A DNA stretch of 39,131 bases from a virus. Shown one piece after another: positions 7,665 to 17,333 of the stretch. The notes under the pieces were generated by a model. That model was not told the origin of the DNA, did no database searches, and worked only from the letters and a program-made list of their open reading frames with translations. Numbering within the stretch: position 1 is the first letter of the stretch; each line of letters begins with the position of its first letter. Location: the IMG/VR virus record IMGVR_UViG_3300048592_000629, positions 1-39,131 of that record, one strand, 5' to 3'. Made by a program: the position numbers and the translations under genes.

Positions 7665-9071
7665 ATGACCAGTCTTAGTGAATTCAATGCGCTTCTCGGG
7701 GAATCCACGCACTATGGGCTTTTGCGAAACGAGTTCAAGGAACGCTGCTACGTCTACGACAAAGCCAAGAAAGACATGAAATGGCGAGGCGATGCGCTGA
7801 CCATTCGCTTTGAAGCAGCATCAGCCAGCTCGATTCGCTATGGGAAGCTGACAAAATCCAGCGAAGTAAACAACTTCTCGTATGCCAAGGGAGTTGTGAA
7901 GGAGCAGAAGGAAATCTGGGGCTCCATCAAATGGAAGTCCGCTGACATCCGTCTGACTGATGATGCCCCAATCAATCTCAGGTTTGTTGAAGCCCAGATG
8001 CCGAATCAGCTCAAGTCGTTCATGAATACCATGAAGAACGCATTCTGCATGAACGTATTGAATTCCAACAGTATTACGAAAGTGCGCGGCGCTGGTGATA
8101 ACAAAGGCCATATCTACATCAAAAATCCTGAGCGCCTTATGCTGAACCAAAAGCTTGTGCTGCGCGATCCCACCAGCGGAACGACCGCCACGGGCTGGAT
8201 TCAGGAAATCGACATGAACCGCGGTCAGATCCGATTGATAAAGAATATGTCGGACCTGATGTCATCTGATCCTGCTGGCGTGGATCTTTCCGGGTTTACG
8301 GTTGGCAGTACCCTTCATTGGGACGGTGCTGAAGACAAGAGCAAAACCTTCGCCAGTATTGTCGAACAGCTTGATGTCGATGTTCCTGACATTTTTGGGG
8401 AAAGCAAAAGAAAATATCCCTACCTGCAGGCAATCAATTTTGATGCCACCACGCTTGGGATCAATGAGCAAAACTTCCTCGAAAAACTTTTCGACATGCT
8501 GTCAGTGGCACGCATGAAGGGCTGTGCAGGCGTAGACACGTTCCTAATGAGCATGAAATGGAAAAACCTCTGCGTGAAGATTCTGGAACGCGGATCGGGT
8601 GCTTACAGACATATCAGCTCCAAGGCTTCCCCATTTAACTATGAGGAAATCACCATCGGCGGGCCGGATGGAGGTCAGGCAAAAATCGTCGGACTCTTCG
8701 AAAAGGATGACGACACGATCATAGGCCCGGACTGGTCAGGCATCACCATCCATAGTAACAACGGTTTCCGCCGTGAGATGACCCCGGATGGAAACTACTT
8801 TTACACAGAGCGGACCGAGGACGGCCACGAGTATATCACTGATATCGCTCTGATTGGTGAGCTGGTGGTTTCCGCTCCGAGCAAATGCTTTCTGATTAAA
8901 AACCTTGATCAGGTGAATATCACAGACGGGTTTGACAAGGCCATGTACTACGGCACTGGCGATGGTACAAGGAATGCAATCGTTCAGCCCCAGAGCGCCA
9001 CAACGGGCGCGAATGTCGGCAGCTCGATCATGGATGCTATCAAAAAGTTTACCGATTCAGAAGGCAAGTAA
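7665..9071 (+). CDS. Major capsid protein
   Basis: A protein of 468 residues in the capsid slot after the scaffold gene, with a strong ribosome site (AAGGAAGGG) suited to the most abundant virion protein. The composition is mixed alpha/beta, as for HK97-fold shells, and the insertion-like region near 170-240 could be an I-domain, as in P22-type capsids. The stop codon shares a base with the next start (TAATG). There is no sign of a processed N-terminal delta domain. Fold assignment is inferred from order and length. Confidence 0.85.
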   Translation: MTSLSEFNALLGESTHYGLLRNEFKERCYVYDKAKKDMKWRGDALTIRFEAASASSIRYGKLTKSSEVNNFSYAKGVVKEQKEIWGSIKWKSADIRLTDDAPINLRFVEAQMPNQLKSFMNTMKNAFCMNVLNSNSITKVRGAGDNKGHIYIKNPERLMLNQKLVLRDPTSGTTATGWIQEIDMNRGQIRLIKNMSDLMSSDPAGVDLSGFTVGSTLHWDGAEDKSKTFASIVEQLDVDVPDIFGESKRKYPYLQAINFDATTLGINEQNFLEKLFDMLSVARMKGCAGVDTFLMSMKWKNLCVKILERGSGAYRHISSKASPFNYEEITIGGPDGGQAKIVGLFEKDDDTIIGPDWSGITIHSNNGFRREMTPDGNYFYTERTEDGHEYITDIALIGELVVSAPSKCFLIKNLDQVNITDGFDKAMYYGTGDGTRNAIVQPQSATTGANVGSSIMDAIKKFTDSEGK

Positions 9072-11263
9072 TGGCTGGTCTGGAAATTATTGATATTCAG
9101 CAGTTTCGCGGGGGGATCAACACCAACAGCGATGACGCCCCCTTGCAAACTGCTGAAGAACTTATCAATTTTATTCCGCAGCCAGACGGTTCACTTGTGA
9201 CAAGGCCCCCTATGGGGCCTGCCTCCGGTCTATCTTTGCCGGACTTCCCTACAGACGCAGGGAAGTTCTTTCAGTCCATTTCCTTTGATGACCGCATTTT
9301 TATCTTCACCCAGCGTGGAATCTACTTCGCAGACAATGGAGCGTGGCAGTATGTGACTCCCGTTTCATCGCCAAGGATTTCTGAACTTAAAAGAGTCCTG
9401 GAATTTTCCACTGAAATCTTTATTCTCTCGTATTTTCCTTTCGCGTTTTTTGGCGATTATACGGGAGTTTTTGGCGTAAATGAACCTGTGATATATGACA
9501 GTCATATCCTATTCAGCGTGGATTTTAAGTTTGCCACAGCCGATGAATTGGAATCGCCACTGCTGAAAATGTCGTTTGCTCTTTTCAAATCCGGACCCGA
9601 TCAATATGCTGTGCGTCCCGCACTTCACACGTATATAAGCAGCCTGCATTCTGCTCTGGATCTTTCATCAAAGTTTGAAACCGCCACCGTTAAAGTACCC
9701 AGGCGTCTGTTTACAGTGCTCGAACACAAGTACACATATTTCGATATTGCCACCAAAGGCGAAAAAATAAAGCAGGTCAACAGCAGGCCTTTGGAGTTTG
9801 ACTTTGTCTTCACGAGCAGAGTTGTAGAAATCAAACTGCCTTTAGTTATCAATGTCCGCAGCATTGTAAAATATTCTGGAATCAAAAGCTATTGGCTTGT
9901 TCCACAGGCTATTTATGCTCTGATTGCTACGCTTATCCCAGACTACAAACTTTCATTTGGGATGGTTCAGGCCGACCAGAGCCAGCCCGCCAAGGCTCTT
10001 GCCATTGGGGAAACCACTGCATCAGACCCAAATCCACAGACGTTCTTTAGCCTGGATACATTTAATTTTGACAGAGTAAAAGAGCTTATCGAAAAGTTTT
10101 TTCAGTGGACGGGCGGAGTTTCCAAAAGGGAATTGGAAAATCTAATTGCTACTACCGATGAAGCCGACATCAATGCTGCAATCATCAGCCTTCCGATATT
10201 CAGACGATTCAATGAAGACACGCAGCCCAAGCTTCCTAGGAGCTACGCGGATTACTCGAACACTGGCTTCTTTATCCGCGATTTTGGAACACGCTATATC
10301 ACAACTCAGGACTATCTGTTCATTGCATCCAGTTCCTTCCTCTACTACTCGGTGAATGGTGCTTATGATTTTTTTGATCCACTTAAACGAATCACCTTGG
10401 ACAGCCAGTTTTGCGATATTCAGTACATACAGCAGGTGTCTGTTATTTTTACAGAAAATTCTCTATTCCGGGTGGAAGGTGAGATAGGCGGAGCCATCCC
10501 ATTTCTGATCCGAATTTTTGATATTGGAATCCCTTTTGGCAGCAAGACGTTCCAATTGAACGATCGGGTTTTTTTTGCGGGCACAGATGGGAGACTCTAT
10601 GCAGCAAACCGCTTCAATGCCGATGCCTCCTTTGGTCTGCCGGTCCAGGGTCTGGCTGATGATTTTGCTGGGCAGCGGTATAAGCCTATCGAACTTCCCG
10701 AGTACAATGCGTTCGGACTGGTCTTTGAAGACTCCTTTGTGATCTGCTATCGCTGGGACATTGGCGCGTTTTTCTCCCTGACCTTGCCATTCTATGCAAC
10801 CCCTTCAACCCTTGTTACCGTGGATGATCAGTATCTTTTCCTGGGGCCTGATACGGATAGGCTGTCCTATTATAAGATCGGAGGCACTGGCTTTAGTGTG
10901 GTAAAAGATACATCCCGCGTATCCTACCTTTCGCCGGTTATTTATCCTGCGCTCCAGGCTGAGAGACAAACAGCTCAGATCACCGATAGCGACCTTGTAA
11001 GCATTCAAAGCATCGACGTTACTGAGAAGAGAGAGAATAACTTTTTCTTATCGCTGCGCCTGGACACTTCAGACCAGCCTATCCTTATTCGGTACAGGAG
11101 CCCTGAACCTCGCGGAAGACGCGCGGTAGGCATGGCCCGCTGCCGGGAATTCCGCATTTCAATAACCGGATATCTTGATTCCGGTTCGCTGGTCATACGC
11201 AGAATACGGGTCTACTTTATGAGACATTCAAACTCAGGATATAGCAAAAATGAATATAGATAA
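9071..11263 (+). CDS. Tail nozzle/tubular protein B-like structural protein
   Basis: A protein of 730 residues that begins IIDIQQFRGGINTNSDDAPLQTAEELINF, cited here only for its pattern: a GG[VI]N motif followed by a 'leave nothing but a few residues then N/F' segment. This opening is typical of podovirus nozzle proteins (P22 gp10, T7 gp12), which are beta-propeller rings under the portal. The rest is rich in aromatic beta-strands (FDDRIFIFTQRGIYF, FFAGTDGRLYAANRF). It overlaps the small gene downstream by 14 bases. As no tail fibre is visible, this protein may also carry host-contact loops. Confidence 0.7.
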   Translation: MAGLEIIDIQQFRGGINTNSDDAPLQTAEELINFIPQPDGSLVTRPPMGPASGLSLPDFPTDAGKFFQSISFDDRIFIFTQRGIYFADNGAWQYVTPVSSPRISELKRVLEFSTEIFILSYFPFAFFGDYTGVFGVNEPVIYDSHILFSVDFKFATADELESPLLKMSFALFKSGPDQYAVRPALHTYISSLHSALDLSSKFETATVKVPRRLFTVLEHKYTYFDIATKGEKIKQVNSRPLEFDFVFTSRVVEIKLPLVINVRSIVKYSGIKSYWLVPQAIYALIATLIPDYKLSFGMVQADQSQPAKALAIGETTASDPNPQTFFSLDTFNFDRVKELIEKFFQWTGGVSKRELENLIATTDEADINAAIISLPIFRRFNEDTQPKLPRSYADYSNTGFFIRDFGTRYITTQDYLFIASSSFLYYSVNGAYDFFDPLKRITLDSQFCDIQYIQQVSVIFTENSLFRVEGEIGGAIPFLIRIFDIGIPFGSKTFQLNDRVFFAGTDGRLYAANRFNADASFGLPVQGLADDFAGQRYKPIELPEYNAFGLVFEDSFVICYRWDIGAFFSLTLPFYATPSTLVTVDDQYLFLGPDTDRLSYYKIGGTGFSVVKDTSRVSYLSPVIYPALQAERQTAQITDSDLVSIQSIDVTEKRENNFFLSLRLDTSDQPILIRYRSPEPRGRRAVGMARCREFRISITGYLDSGSLVIRRIRVYFMRHSNSGYSKNEYR

Positions 11264-11399
11264 GGCGTTTGCATACTTGAATGACATTCCTGACCAAGCA
11301 ACCCGGGAAGTGGTGCAGCTGATACTTACGTTCATCAAGCAGGATCTTGCTGATATCGGAATTAGAAAGAAGGCGGAAAGTGATGAAAACCCTGGATGA
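11250..11399 (+). CDS. 49-residue small protein between nozzle and adaptor
   Basis: An ATG at 11250 opens a 49-codon frame ending at TGA 11397-11399. It overlaps the nozzle gene by 14 bases and the adaptor gene by 17. The product is helical and charged (DQATREVVQLILTFIKQDLADIGIRKK). The gap-free fit between two structural genes, which would otherwise be over 110 bases apart, supports it as real. The upstream ribosome site is weak (AGGATATAGC). Function unknown; a small neck or assembly factor is possible. Confidence 0.55.
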   Translation: MNIDKAFAYLNDIPDQATREVVQLILTFIKQDLADIGIRKKAESDENPG

Positions 11400-12003
11400 C
11401 ATTATCTCAAGACTTAAGCTCGAAATGCCCATGCTGAACATTGAATCCATGAAGGATAAGATTGCCCTTTATGTGAACGACAGTCAGGACAATTTTGCAA
11501 GAGAGGTTGTAAAGAGCTCACCCTTCCGACTCTTGAAAACCGCTGCTTTTGAGTACAAAGGGGTTGCCGTTCCGCTAGCTGATCTTCAGTTTGAACACAT
11601 CAACAGGGTACGGCTTAACGGTCAAAATCTGGAACCGGCTTCGGACAGATCGTTTGCTGAATGCAACGTCCATACTTACTCAATCGAGCGCAACGCGGGA
11701 TTAAAGACTCTTGTTCTCCATCCTGAATTGGAGCCTGGGAAGCTGCGACTGACCTATTTCAAGACTCTAAAGCCTATCGCTGGCACAGAGCCCATGGAGT
11801 ATGACGAAATCTTTCTCTATCTGGTCCTATGGACCAAGGCGCGGCTTCTGGCCGATGACGGCTTTCCCCAGGCTGAGTTTTGGATGGGCGCGGCCAACCA
11901 GGAACTGGCTTCCGTTCTCGAGTCGTTCATTTATGTGGCTGACTCTTCTGTCAACAACCTGGCTTCACAGGATGACCTCGAAATCTGGGAGGATATGACC
12001 TGA
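11383..12003 (+). CDS. Probable head-to-tail adaptor
   Basis: A protein of 206 residues with an N-terminal helical half and strands in the middle (RVRLNGQNLEP, LRLTYFKTLKP). A C-terminal helix pair follows (YDEIFLYLVLWTKARLLADD, then AANQELASVLESF). This resembles ring adaptors such as P22 gp4 or T7 gp11, which bind beneath the portal. The ATG at 11383 is chosen because GGAAAG lies just before it; an earlier in-frame start at 11347 would lie deeper within the small upstream gene. The call rests on order and fold character. Confidence 0.55.
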   Translation: MKTLDDIISRLKLEMPMLNIESMKDKIALYVNDSQDNFAREVVKSSPFRLLKTAAFEYKGVAVPLADLQFEHINRVRLNGQNLEPASDRSFAECNVHTYSIERNAGLKTLVLHPELEPGKLRLTYFKTLKPIAGTEPMEYDEIFLYLVLWTKARLLADDGFPQAEFWMGAANQELASVLESFIYVADSSVNNLASQDDLEIWEDMT

Positions 12004-12755
12004 TGAATTTTTACGATCAAAAGCTGATGCAGCAGAAACTTAAGCAGATGCCCGGCGGTTATGTCATGAAAAACCCCGACCCGCCCGCACCATACCCGGA
12101 CACGCCACCTGGACCAAATACGGCCGGTTGGCCTGTGTATCCCAAACTCAATGAGATACCCAAATACAATCCCATGATGACCCCGGACAGAAACCTTGCT
12201 CCACAGGCCATGGCGAAGTTCAACGCCATCAATGGTCAGATGAGTGCAAATAATTTGCTTAAGGCTTTTGATCTCAACAAAGGGCTGGCCGAGCAGGAAC
12301 TGAAAAACAACATGAATCAGAACCGTACCAACTCCCTGAGCCCCCTTCTCAGCCGTGGAGTCAGCGCGGATTCATTGGCTGAACTTACCGATCGAATGAA
12401 CAAGACCGATAGCCAGCAGCTCAGTAACTTCTATCAGCAGGCGCTCGCTCAGAGGTTTGGCCTTGAAGACCAGAACGCAGCCCGCAACATGGATCTGGCT
12501 AAGTTCAACGCTCAGAATTCTCTGGCGGCTGATCAGTTCAATGCTGGGAACCTTTTGCAAGAGAATAGGTTTGGTCAGCAGGCTGCCATGAGTAGCGCGG
12601 CCATGGAGCAGCAGGACAACAAGAATTACACCGATTACTGGCTTGAAAAGTACAAAACCGACAAGGGCCTTGAAGGTGCCCAGGCCAATGCGGATGCGAT
12701 TAAGAAGCAGAAGAAGGGCGGTCTTCTGGGTCTGGGAATCGGCGGAATATTATAA
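12003..12755 (+). CDS. Candidate ejection (internal virion) protein 1
   Basis: A protein of 250 residues. The Pro-rich N-terminal third (PDPPAPYPDTPPGP) is followed by long Asn/Gln/Ala-rich helices and a hydrophobic Gly-rich tail (KKGGLLGLGIGGIL). Such Gln/Ala helices with a membrane-seeking tail are typical of podovirus ejection proteins such as P22 gp7/gp20 and T7 gp14, which leave the capsid first and form a channel across the envelope. It is the first of four consecutive genes of this kind. Family not recognised. Confidence 0.55.
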   Translation: MNFYDQKLMQQKLKQMPGGYVMKNPDPPAPYPDTPPGPNTAGWPVYPKLNEIPKYNPMMTPDRNLAPQAMAKFNAINGQMSANNLLKAFDLNKGLAEQELKNNMNQNRTNSLSPLLSRGVSADSLAELTDRMNKTDSQQLSNFYQQALAQRFGLEDQNAARNMDLAKFNAQNSLAADQFNAGNLLQENRFGQQAAMSSAAMEQQDNKNYTDYWLEKYKTDKGLEGAQANADAIKKQKKGGLLGLGIGGIL

Positions 12756-12767
12756 GGAGGTATTGCC

Positions 12768-13118
12768 ATGGAACCGATGGAATGGATCGCGCTCGCAACA
12801 CTGGCATCTGGCCTGCTTAAGACTATGAACGAAAACAATAGCTATAACAATCAAGTCAAGGCAGCTGCAGAAGCCGAGAGATGGTCGCCTTATACGGGCA
12901 GACATGGGAATGTCCCTCAGCAGCAGCCGGATGGTCTTGGCAACATGATGCAATCAGCTCTTTCTGCTTTCATGCTGACACAAGGCGGACAGGCTAACAA
13001 AGCCATACCGGGATCGGAAGGCCCAACAGTAACTGCGGCCAGTTCGCAAACCATGAATCCATACGATTACATGATAAATCCTCAGTTCTCTTACGCAGGC
13101 GGCAAAACCTATGGCTGA
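12768..13118 (+). CDS. Candidate ejection (internal virion) protein 2
   Basis: A protein of 116 residues preceded by a near-perfect ribosome site (AAGGAGG, about 7 bases before ATG), so high expression is likely. It has a short hydrophobic N terminus (WIALATLASGLLK) followed by Asn/Gln/Ala-rich low-complexity helix and a Ser/Thr/Tyr/Gly tail. The 8-base overlap with the next gene and the position inside the ejection block suggest a minor internal virion protein. Family not recognised. Confidence 0.55.
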   Translation: MEPMEWIALATLASGLLKTMNENNSYNNQVKAAAEAERWSPYTGRHGNVPQQQPDGLGNMMQSALSAFMLTQGGQANKAIPGSEGPTVTAASSQTMNPYDYMINPQFSYAGGKTYG

Positions 13119-14151
13119 TATGAGGGATAAGCTTTTTGTCGATACCAGACCAGTTGTTGCAAAAGCAATACAGGACGGTGACAGGATGTATTCTGCCGTG
13201 GCACGTTTCCTCGGCATGAACGGCGACGCCCAAGCCGCTCCTTATGAATTGCCTGCCGTCAAGCGCCAGCCCACCCTTTGGGGTGACAATGCCCCAGAGA
13301 TTAAGCCGGTGGAGTATCCGCAGGTCAACTTTGAGCAGCAGCAGTCTGCTGCCGATGCTGACAACGCGGCATTCATGGATCTTTTTCAAAGGGCCTTGAA
13401 ATCGAATGTAACTGCGCCGCAGGCTTCATATAGAAATCCCGGCGTAAGCACAGAGGCCGCTGAACTTTTGAGAAACGAGCTGGCAGCCATGCAGGTGCCC
13501 GAAAAAAAGGAATGGGCTCCAAAAGCCACTGGCGCGGATATTTCCCCGCTGGTCAAACTTATCGACACGTGGACAGGATCAAACTTTTCATCTGTATATA
13601 AATCTCCTGCCCAGAAGGAGCGCGAGGAAGCTGTCACTCAGATCCAGATGAATCAGGCTCTGAATGCTGATCGGGACAAGACTCAGGCGACCCGGCTCAA
13701 TATGATCAAGGATTTATCCAACAGCCTTGGCAACATTGACAACAACAGGCTGCAAGGCGCTTACAATCAGGCTCAGATTTCCCTTGGCAATGCGGGGAAC
13801 TCGGTTCGTGCCCAGGATTCCAACAATGATAACCTTGTCCGAGCCATGCAGATCCTTGGCGCAATGGTTCAGAACAAGGAAAGGATCGAGGCCCGCCAAC
13901 TCGCGGGTATGGCTTCCAAGCCTGGTCAAGACCCTCTTAAATACGCATTGGATTATTCGCGTGACGCGACAAGAGATGCCAGCGGCATGTCAAATCCCAC
14001 AAATCTGAACAAAGCCATCTGGAATCTTTACAACGCATACCCTGACAATCCATACGCTTATAATGTCGCCATCGCCCAAGGGCTTTTGAATCAACCGCCT
14101 CCTGCTCAGAGCCCTACCGCAGCTGGCCGCGCAACTCCAAAGGGTCGATAA
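13111..14151 (+). CDS. Candidate ejection (internal virion) protein 3
   Basis: A protein of 346 residues, largely helical, rich in Asn, Gln and Ala (NQALNADRDKTQATRLNMIK), without membrane spans or recognisable enzyme motifs. It overlaps the gene upstream and abuts the 1055-residue protein downstream (TAA immediately followed by ATG). That position and composition match the middle member of a podovirus ejection set. It could also be a tail-needle or neck protein. Confidence 0.5.
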   Translation: MADMRDKLFVDTRPVVAKAIQDGDRMYSAVARFLGMNGDAQAAPYELPAVKRQPTLWGDNAPEIKPVEYPQVNFEQQQSAADADNAAFMDLFQRALKSNVTAPQASYRNPGVSTEAAELLRNELAAMQVPEKKEWAPKATGADISPLVKLIDTWTGSNFSSVYKSPAQKEREEAVTQIQMNQALNADRDKTQATRLNMIKDLSNSLGNIDNNRLQGAYNQAQISLGNAGNSVRAQDSNNDNLVRAMQILGAMVQNKERIEARQLAGMASKPGQDPLKYALDYSRDATRDASGMSNPTNLNKAIWNLYNAYPDNPYAYNVAIAQGLLNQPPPAQSPTAAGRATPKGR

Positions 14152-17100
14152 ATGGCTGATGAAAAACCGCTGGGAACGCCCGAACCCAATATGCTTCAAA
14201 AATTCCTGACTGCCCTGGATTGGGCCAATAACGTCGGGCGCACAGCCACCTATGCGGCGATGGATGAAAATTCCAATGTCTGGAACGATATCAAGCGGGC
14301 TGCCAGCGGAGAGCTTGAGACACCGGCCTGGATGATCCGGGACAAGCTTGATTCAATGGGCATGCCTGGGATGAAAGACATCGGGCTGAACGATGGAAAG
14401 TTTCAGTGGGGTGATGTCGCGGATGTGGGAAGGGATGTGCTGGTCGATGTGGCAACCGACCCTCTGACCTACCTTACGTTTGGACTTGGCACTGCTGCGA
14501 ATGCTGCAGGAAAAAGCTTGCTGGCCGCACGTGGCATTGCAGGATCTGCCGGTGCAGCCAAGACAGCAGCGGCTATTGGCAAAGCTTCTGAGATTCTGAA
14601 CACTGCAAACAAAGCAGGGGTTGCAGCTCCAGCAATTGCAGGCGGCATGATCGGCGCTGGCACAATTGACCAGGGCGATTCCGCTTTTGAGGGGCTAACA
14701 AAGGTTTTGGGCGGCGCTGCCGCAGGAGGGCTGACAAAGTATGGCGGTTCCAAAATCGTCGATTCTCTGGCCAATTCCGCCGCTCTGACAAAGGCTCTCG
14801 GTGCATCCGCTCCAGTTCTGAAAACAGTATCCAAAGCCGGTGAAGTTGCAGCACCTGCCGCCGTCGGTGGACTCCTGGGTGCCGGGACCATAAACCCCGA
14901 GGATTCGTTTGGCGAGGGCCTTCTGAAAACCGCGCTTGGCGCTGGGGCAGCAATGGGCCTCAAATCCGCCAAGCCACTGGTTGAAGACAGGCTGAGTATC
15001 TTTGCCAAGGAACTTACCGACAAAATAGGACAATCAAAGCTCCATAACCTGACCAATCCCGACGAAGGGATCAAGCTTGGTGCGCAGGTCATGCAGCGGA
15101 AGGAAGAGATTCGCAACTGGATTGCCGACGGAAATCTCCAGGCTCTCGAAGGTCTGGACTCAACCCAGCAAACCCTTGTAAGCGATCTGCTGACAGAGTT
15201 TAAAAACAAGATCAATGACAAGCGCATTGATCTTGTCCAAACGCGCTTGGCTGGAATTCCCAAGGGGAACCAGACAGAAGATCTTCTTGTCCAGCTGAAT
15301 AACGAGGCAACCAGGGATGCAACGCTTCTGGTGCAGCCAGAGATTGATAACCGTCTGAATCAGTTTGTGGCTCAAGGCCAGAAGGATGTTGTTGACTCCA
15401 TCAATACCTTTGTTGATTTTGGGGCTGAGTATAGAAAGCGCATCAATACCGAAGCCAGAAAAATCGCCAACTATGTTGACCCACTATCAACAAATGTCGG
15501 CGACCCTCTGCCCAAGGATGCCTTTGTGGGCTTCAAATACTACTGGCCTAACATTCAACCCAAAGACCCTATGCTGGATGACATTGACGAAATCAATTTC
15601 ACATTCAAGCAGTACCAGAATCAGAAACAGAATGCTGTTCTTGATCCCAAGAAGGCCTGGGATATCTATGCAATTAAAAATTCCAAAATGCTTTTGACCC
15701 CTCCTGAGCAACAAATTTATGAGGATTACGTCAAATACAAAGGCAACAGCAGCGTCCTTGCTGACATCACACGGCGCTATGATGATCTTCTGAACTTCAC
15801 GAAGAAGAATCTTCTTTTTGCATCCATGACCTGGCACGCTTCAAACTTCGCCGACAACATGATGAAATCTTATTTGGAGCTTGGCTTTGACAATATCCTG
15901 AAAGGCAATACGCTTAAAAACCTTTTGAATGGCAACGCCAAGGATTTTTTCAATCTAGCTCGAGGCAAGAATATAGCCACGAAAAATGCTGATCTGATTG
16001 AAGCCGCAGAGATGGGGCTGGTTGACAGCAATATGTTCAAGTTCTTTGATGACGCCAGCTCCAAGAGCTTCATGGAAGGCAAACCTCTTGACCCTCGCAT
16101 GGGGAAGACTTCAGTTGATCCGACTACCGGAACCATTACCCAAAACACGGCGGGCCTTTCCAGCTCAGTGGTGAAGGATCGGCTGACCGATGAGGATATC
16201 ACCAAATTCATTACAGGACCCCAGCGTCCTGACTTTGTAGATCAGGCTTTGACAGGCATCAAGGATGCGGCAGGCAAAGCTTTTGGCGGCACCATTTCCA
16301 ATGCAGCAAGATCCGCAGTGGATATGGCCAAGCCTATTCTGGAGCGAGGAAACAAAGTCTATGAGGAAATTCTGAATATCAGCCAGGGGCTCGGCAGCTC
16401 GATTGAAAACACCGGCAAACTTTCTTTTTACGTCCGAGCCCGTGAGAAGCTTATGGGAAGTCCTACCTATAAACAAATTGCTGCCGATCAGTCCGAGGAT
16501 GCCGCGCGGGAATGGGCCAAGAAATCCGCTGCCGACTGGACCAAAAAGACTTTCTTTGATTATACGGAAAAGCCTTACGTTGATATTGTAGCCAGCAGAG
16601 CGGTTCCCTTCTTTCGGTTCTATCGAAAGAATTTGAGTTACTGGCTGGACGCATTCACAGATCCAGCAAAGATGAGTCGTCTTGCTTCCCTGGATTCAAT
16701 TCGCCAGAATATCGGTTCCCCGCTGGAACCATCGGACGAATTCACAGCCAGCAAGCGCATTCTGGATAATGCACCGCGCAGTCTCGGTGAGGATGAGACC
16801 GGAACGCGGCGCTACCTGATCAGCCCCAAACTGTCATACGTCGATGCCTTGAACGTTCTGGATTTTGGTGGCGGCGAGTCCGGGTCACGAGCTGCCCCGC
16901 TGATCCGGGGCCTTATGGATCTTATGCAGGGGTACGACTCATTCAGCAAGAAGCCGCTTTACCCCTCTGACTACCCCGGCGGAATCAAGGATATGTATGG
17001 GCGCGGCCTGCAATATACACTCTTCCCCGGCTTCACTACGGACACGGAAGGCAACCCGGTTGCCACGAGCGACTTTGGAGTTGCCCTGGACAAGATTCGC

Positions 17101-17319
17101 CAAAGCACCATGCCGACGCCAGTTCTTGATCAGCTTTCAAGTCTCGTAAATAAAGTCGTCACCGATCGCATGGGACCAGGTCAGGCCACGGCAAACCTTC
17201 TTTTGCCTCTGCAGCAGGTTGATGTCACGCCGCTTCAGGCTTCCCGCACGGCGCGGAGAAATGTGAAGGACGTGCGAAACAGTGCCAGACAAAAACTACG
17301 AATTGAAGAACAGGAATAA
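14152..17319 (+). CDS. Large internal virion / DNA ejection protein
   Basis: A protein of 1055 residues, the largest in the window. Residues 100-275 are Ala/Gly-rich and membrane-like and contain a tandem duplication: 154-196 and 228-272 both run KAG..AAPA..GG..GAGTI and then .GL.K.LG.GAA.GL. The remainder is helical and charged, with an aromatic segment near 820-840 (RAVPFFRFYRKNLSYW). Long proteins at this position in podoviruses (T7 gp16, P22 gp16 and relatives) enter the host with the DNA. A lytic transglycosylase motif was looked for and not seen. Confidence 0.65.
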   Translation: MADEKPLGTPEPNMLQKFLTALDWANNVGRTATYAAMDENSNVWNDIKRAASGELETPAWMIRDKLDSMGMPGMKDIGLNDGKFQWGDVADVGRDVLVDVATDPLTYLTFGLGTAANAAGKSLLAARGIAGSAGAAKTAAAIGKASEILNTANKAGVAAPAIAGGMIGAGTIDQGDSAFEGLTKVLGGAAAGGLTKYGGSKIVDSLANSAALTKALGASAPVLKTVSKAGEVAAPAAVGGLLGAGTINPEDSFGEGLLKTALGAGAAMGLKSAKPLVEDRLSIFAKELTDKIGQSKLHNLTNPDEGIKLGAQVMQRKEEIRNWIADGNLQALEGLDSTQQTLVSDLLTEFKNKINDKRIDLVQTRLAGIPKGNQTEDLLVQLNNEATRDATLLVQPEIDNRLNQFVAQGQKDVVDSINTFVDFGAEYRKRINTEARKIANYVDPLSTNVGDPLPKDAFVGFKYYWPNIQPKDPMLDDIDEINFTFKQYQNQKQNAVLDPKKAWDIYAIKNSKMLLTPPEQQIYEDYVKYKGNSSVLADITRRYDDLLNFTKKNLLFASMTWHASNFADNMMKSYLELGFDNILKGNTLKNLLNGNAKDFFNLARGKNIATKNADLIEAAEMGLVDSNMFKFFDDASSKSFMEGKPLDPRMGKTSVDPTTGTITQNTAGLSSSVVKDRLTDEDITKFITGPQRPDFVDQALTGIKDAAGKAFGGTISNAARSAVDMAKPILERGNKVYEEILNISQGLGSSIENTGKLSFYVRAREKLMGSPTYKQIAADQSEDAAREWAKKSAADWTKKTFFDYTEKPYVDIVASRAVPFFRFYRKNLSYWLDAFTDPAKMSRLASLDSIRQNIGSPLEPSDEFTASKRILDNAPRSLGEDETGTRRYLISPKLSYVDALNVLDFGGGESGSRAAPLIRGLMDLMQGYDSFSKKPLYPSDYPGGIKDMYGRGLQYTLFPGFTTDTEGNPVATSDFGVALDKIRQSTMPTPVLDQLSSLVNKVVTDRMGPGQATANLLLPLQQVDVTPLQASRTARRNVKDVRNSARQKLRIEEQE

Positions 17320-17333
17320 CCCAAGGGGGCTTT

